Assembly: GCF_012568845.1 (NCBI RefSeq)
Contig: NZ_CP046194.1
Coordinates: 1-64,000, forward strand
Reading direction: 5' to 3'
DNA: 64,000 nt
From: Enterobacteriaceae endosymbiont of Donacia cincticornis
GTDB taxonomy: Bacteria; Pseudomonadota; Gammaproteobacteria; Enterobacterales; Enterobacteriaceae
In this document: positions 60,758 through 64,000 of the stretch, in pieces
Layout: each line of letters opens with the position of its first letter
Numbering within the stretch: position 1 is the stretch's first letter
Position numbers and translations under genes: made by a program
The notes under the pieces: generated by a model
Seen by the model: the letters and a program-made list of their open reading frames with translations, nothing else
Told to the model about the DNA's origin: nothing
Databases searched by the model: none

Positions 60758-62896
60758 TTATTTAGTAGCTTGAATAACTGTTACTGCAATAGTATAAATT
60801 ATATCTTCAATAGAAGCACCTCTTGAAAGATCATTAATTGGTTGTTTTATACCTTGTAAAATAGGTCCTATAGAAATAATATTAGAAGATCTTTGTACTG
60901 CTTTATATGTCGTATTACCTGTATTAAGATCAGGAAAAATAATAATATTAGCTTTTCCTGCAACTAATGAATTTGGAGCTTTATATTTAGCAACATTTCT
61001 CATGATAGCTGTATCATATTGTAAAGGACCATCTATTAAAAGGTTTGGTATTTTTTTTCTTACTAAATTAGTAGCTTTATATACTTTTTCTACTTCAATA
61101 CCTTTAGCAGATGTTCCAGTAGAATAAGAAATCATTGCTACTTTAGGTTGAAAATTAAATAATTTACTAGTTTCCACTGATTGTATAGCTATTTCAGCTA
61201 ATTGTTTATAATCAGGATTAGGATTAATTGCACAATCAGCATAAATTAATACATTTTTAGGTAATAACATAATAAATATAGATGAAACAATAGAATATTT
61301 AGATAAAGTTTTAATAATTTGTAATGCAGGTCTGATAGTATTTGCAGTTGTTGTATTAGCTCCTGAAACTATACCATCAACTTTATGTTCTTTTAACATC
61401 ATAGTCGCTAAAAACATATTATCATTTAATAAATGTATTGCTTCATATTTACTTAAAAGCTTATTTTTTCTTATATACATAAGTTTTTCTATATAATTAT
61501 TTCTTATTAAATCTGGATCTATAATAGAAATATTATTATTATTAATATTAATATTATTTTTTTTAGCTATATTTATAATTTCTTTTGTTTTTCCGAATAA
61601 AATACAATTAGCAATATTTTTTTCAGAACATATTGATGCTGCTTTTAAAACACGTAATTCCTTACCTTCAGGTAGTAAAATTATTTTTTTAGATTTACTT
61701 GCTTTATTTATTAAATTATATTTAAAAATAAATGGAGAAACATAAAATTTATAATTTAAATCTTTTTGTTTAAAAAAATTTGAAGGAATATATAGTTTAG
61801 TATAATTAATAATATTAGTTATTAAATCAGTATCATTTATTGGAAAATCATATTTATAAATATTTTCTAATTTTAAAAAAATATTGTATAAATTATCTTT
61901 TACACAAAATAAAGATATATTATTTTTAACAATTTTTTTTATTATATTAATTTTATAAAATTTTTTATTTATTATGAAGTCTGTAAATAAAATTGCATTA
62001 AAAATAATTTTTTTAGATAAAATTTGATCTATAATTTTAATTATTTTTTTATTTTTAAAAGAAATAACTAATAAAGATTCACTAAATTTTTGTAGATTTA
62101 TAAAAATTTTTTTATCAAAATAAATAATATATTTAATTTTTTTATATTTAATATTATTAATTATATTACAATTTAAATAATTACATATCAATTTTACATT
62201 AATACCAAATATAAAATTTTTCAACCATGGCACTAATATAATATTCTTGTTTTTAGAAAATAAAAATTTTTTAGATACAAAATTATATTTTTTTGTATAT
62301 AAAAAATGTTGAAAAATATTTAAATTGTAAAAAAAAGGGTTAATATTTTGATATGCATATTTTTTTTTAATAAATAAATATGTATTTTTAATGTTAAAAT
62401 CATTTAATTTATTTTTAAAAAGAATTTTAATTTTAGATTCTATTTTTTCTAAATTTTTATTTATTATAGACATGGATGTTACAAAAATTATTTTTGCATT
62501 AAATATATTTGCTATATCACAATTTAATTGAAAAATTAATTCTTTAATACAAACAGGAATTATCCCTTCTATAAAAAGAATATCTGTATTATAAATATTT
62601 TGATAAGTTTTTTGAATTATGTTATCTATAATGTTATTATATTCAATATTTTTTTTTAATAAACTAATATCATTTATTTTTATTGGATTAATTGATTTTA
62701 TATTAGGAAAATTATGCATATTTAAAATGTCATTAGTATGATTAAAATAATAATTTTCTATTCTAGAAATAGGTTTTAAAAAACTACATTTTAAATTATT
62801 ATTTTTTAAAATTTTTAAAAATCCTAAATTAATACTTGTAAAAAAATGCATATCAATATCTATTGGTATAGATATAATTACTTGTTTTTTAAACAT
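60758..62896 (-). CDS. pta: Phosphate acetyltransferase
   Basis: Converts acetyl-CoA and phosphate to acetyl phosphate, which AckA uses to make ATP and acetate. The 712 residues (E. coli 714) have the full three-part layout: an N-terminal P-loop-like domain (about 1-210), the DRTGG domain (about 220-330) and the catalytic PTA domain (about 385-712) with LLPEGKELRVLKAA, VSGANTTTANTIRPAL, SIFIMLLP, CAINPNPDYKQLAEIA, MISYSTGTSAKG and GPLQYDTAI. The N-terminal domain is eroded: its start reads IISIPIDIDMHFFTS in place of a recognisable nucleotide loop. The gene follows ackA by 32 nt, as in E. coli. Confidence 0.95.
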   Translation of the reverse strand: MFKKQVIISIPIDIDMHFFTSINLGFLKILKNNNLKCSFLKPISRIENYYFNHTNDILNMHNFPNIKSINPIKINDISLLKKNIEYNNIIDNIIQKTYQNIYNTDILFIEGIIPVCIKELIFQLNCDIANIFNAKIIFVTSMSIINKNLEKIESKIKILFKNKLNDFNIKNTYLFIKKKYAYQNINPFFYNLNIFQHFLYTKKYNFVSKKFLFSKNKNIILVPWLKNFIFGINVKLICNYLNCNIINNIKYKKIKYIIYFDKKIFINLQKFSESLLVISFKNKKIIKIIDQILSKKIIFNAILFTDFIINKKFYKINIIKKIVKNNISLFCVKDNLYNIFLKLENIYKYDFPINDTDLITNIINYTKLYIPSNFFKQKDLNYKFYVSPFIFKYNLINKASKSKKIILLPEGKELRVLKAASICSEKNIANCILFGKTKEIINIAKKNNININNNNISIIDPDLIRNNYIEKLMYIRKNKLLSKYEAIHLLNDNMFLATMMLKEHKVDGIVSGANTTTANTIRPALQIIKTLSKYSIVSSIFIMLLPKNVLIYADCAINPNPDYKQLAEIAIQSVETSKLFNFQPKVAMISYSTGTSAKGIEVEKVYKATNLVRKKIPNLLIDGPLQYDTAIMRNVAKYKAPNSLVAGKANIIIFPDLNTGNTTYKAVQRSSNIISIGPILQGIKQPINDLSRGASIEDIIYTIAVTVIQATK

Positions 62897-62928
62897 TATT
62901 ATATACCGTTTAAATTTATTAAAAAAAA

Positions 62929-64000
62929 TTATTTTATTTTATAAATAATTTTAAATGTCTCTTGAGAAATCATTAATTCTTCATTTGTAGGAATTACTAT
63001 TATAGGTATACTAAAATTTGTACTTATAAGCCCGATTTTACCATATTTAAAAATATTATTTAATTTTTTATCAATAAAAAAATTTAAAATTTTTAATTTT
63101 TTTATTGTTTTTTCTCGAATTAATGTACTATTTTCTCCAATTCCTCCTGTAAAAATAATTGCATGTATTTTATTATTCATTAACACACTATAAGATGCTA
63201 TATATTTAGTTAAATTATGTATAAATACATCAGTAGCTATTTTAATATCGTTATTTTTAAAATAATTTTCTTCGATATATCTAAAATCACTAGTAATATT
63301 TGTTAATCCTAACATACCTGATTTTTTAGTTAAAATATTGTAAATTGTGTCCATATCAAAATTTAATTCATTAAACATATAAAATATAATTGCTGGATCA
63401 ATATTACCGCATCTAGTTCCCATTACTAATCCTTCTAAAGGTGTCAATCCCATAGAAGTATCTATACTTTTACCATTATTTATTGCTGTAATAGATGAAC
63501 CATTACCTAAATGGCAAGAAATACAATTAAAATTATGTAGTTTTATATTTAAAAATTTAGCTGCGATTTGAGTAACATATTTATGACTAGTTCCATGTGC
63601 TCCATAACGACGTATTTTATATTTTTTATAAAATATGATCGGTAATGCATATAAATATGATTTAATAGGTATTGTTTGATGAAAAGCTGTATCAAATACA
63701 GCAACTTGTTTATTTTTTAAATGTGGTAAAATTTTTTTCATTTCTTTTACACCTATTACTTGAATAGGATTATGTAAAGGTGCGAAAATAGACGCTTTTT
63801 TTATTTCTTCAAGAACAGTATCGGTAATTAATACAGAATTAATAAATTTTTCACCACCATGTACTATACGGTGCCCTATACCTATGATACTATCATACAA
63901 TAAATTTTTTTTTAATATTTTTTCTACTAAATAATTTAGTATGAATTTATGAGTAATTTTATTATAAAATTTAATTTTTTTTTTTTTTTCATTAAAATTC
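62929..64000 (-). CDS. ackA: Acetate kinase, 5' end cut by window edge
   Basis: Makes ATP from acetyl phosphate. The reading frame stays open from 62929 to the last base, so this is a partial gene lacking roughly 45-50 N-terminal residues rather than a protein starting at the internal TTG at 63900. The extra codons (KFILNYLVEKIL, then IIGIGHRIVHGG) align with the E. coli sequence before GHRIVHGGEKY. Also visible are FDTAFHQTIP, YGAHGTSHKYV, CHLGNGSSITAI, GLVMGTRCGNIDP, FTGGIGENS and PTNEELMI. A run of 15 A on the coding strand (63975-63989) lies near the edge. The first gene of ackA-pta. Confidence 0.94.
   Translation of the reverse strand, partial: NFNEKKKKIKFYNKITHKFILNYLVEKILKKNLLYDSIIGIGHRIVHGGEKFINSVLITDTVLEEIKKASIFAPLHNPIQVIGVKEMKKILPHLKNKQVAVFDTAFHQTIPIKSYLYALPIIFYKKYKIRRYGAHGTSHKYVTQIAAKFLNIKLHNFNCISCHLGNGSSITAINNGKSIDTSMGLTPLEGLVMGTRCGNIDPAIIFYMFNELNFDMDTIYNILTKKSGMLGLTNITSDFRYIEENYFKNNDIKIATDVFIHNLTKYIASYSVLMNNKIHAIIFTGGIGENSTLIREKTIKKLKILNFFIDKKLNNIFKYGKIGLISTNFSIPIIVIPTNEELMISQETFKIIYKIK

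Overview
This 64-kb window looks like part of the chromosome of an obligate, long-term intracellular symbiont derived from Enterobacterales (Gammaproteobacteria), probably an insect nutritional symbiont of the Buchnera, Blochmannia or Ishikawaella kind. The genus cannot be fixed from the sequence alone. The reasons are extreme A+T richness by eye (intergenic DNA is almost only A and T, proteins are full of Lys, Asn and Ile), proteins that nevertheless align almost end to end with E. coli counterparts, very short or absent spacers, no insertion sequences, phage, CRISPR, toxins or plasmid genes, and many neighbour pairs that match E. coli order with the genes between them deleted.

Layout. 1-5457: greA, then one rRNA operon (16S-23S-5S, no spacer tRNA) with a recognisable promoter and boxA leader. 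5489-9558: murB directly behind 5S, aroQ, and the mreBCD cell-shape operon. 9648-13239: tusE, tRNA-Ser(UGA), rsmI, the RNase P RNA rnpB, folD, tRNA-Arg(UCU), a 621-nt empty stretch, and a tRNA-Val/tRNA-Lys pair. 13375-24169: gltX, hspQ, alr, metG, ydjM, rnb, ssb, rpoH, ftsY, rsmD, tusA. 24276-28462: recA-alaS-csrA-tRNA-Ser(GCU)-tRNA-Arg(ACG), an E. coli-like block. 28562-38404: a long minus-strand set dapD, ligA, cysS, dnaB, dusA, der, hisS. 38624-43092: tadA, glyA, yajL and the convergent ribD-ribH-nusB operon. 43337-49685: leuABCD with adk close behind, then dapA. 49677-64000: glyS/glyQ, fieF-pfkA, rplY, dapB, lspA/ileS, rpsT, erpA, gpmA, pta and the 3' part of ackA, which runs off the right edge.

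How the genes work together. Information processing dominates: seven aminoacyl-tRNA synthetases (eight genes), replication and repair (DnaB, LigA, SSB, RecA), RNA processing (RNase P RNA, RNase II, RsmI, RsmD, DusA, TadA, TusA, TusE) and transcription control (GreA, NusB, RpoH, CsrA). A second theme is envelope and peptidoglycan (MurB, Alr, DapA/B/D, MreBCD, LspA). A third is provisioning metabolism: complete leucine-specific steps (LeuABCD), the DAP/lysine branch, part of riboflavin synthesis (RibD, RibH), AroQ, GlyA and FolD. Energy genes are PfkA, GpmA, Pta and AckA.

I found no evidence of a previously undescribed multigene system. The points most worth a second look are structural and evolutionary: perfect AT-only inverted repeats in divergent intergenic regions, murB sitting behind 5S with no visible terminator, tRNAs with no encoded CCA, a Der GTPase whose first G domain is degraded, a RecA without its acidic tail, long poly(A) tracts inside essential genes, and retention of the unknown membrane protein YdjM. 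Several true starts differ from the longest open frame (murB, rpoH, leuC, pfkA) and four genes use GTG or TTG starts.
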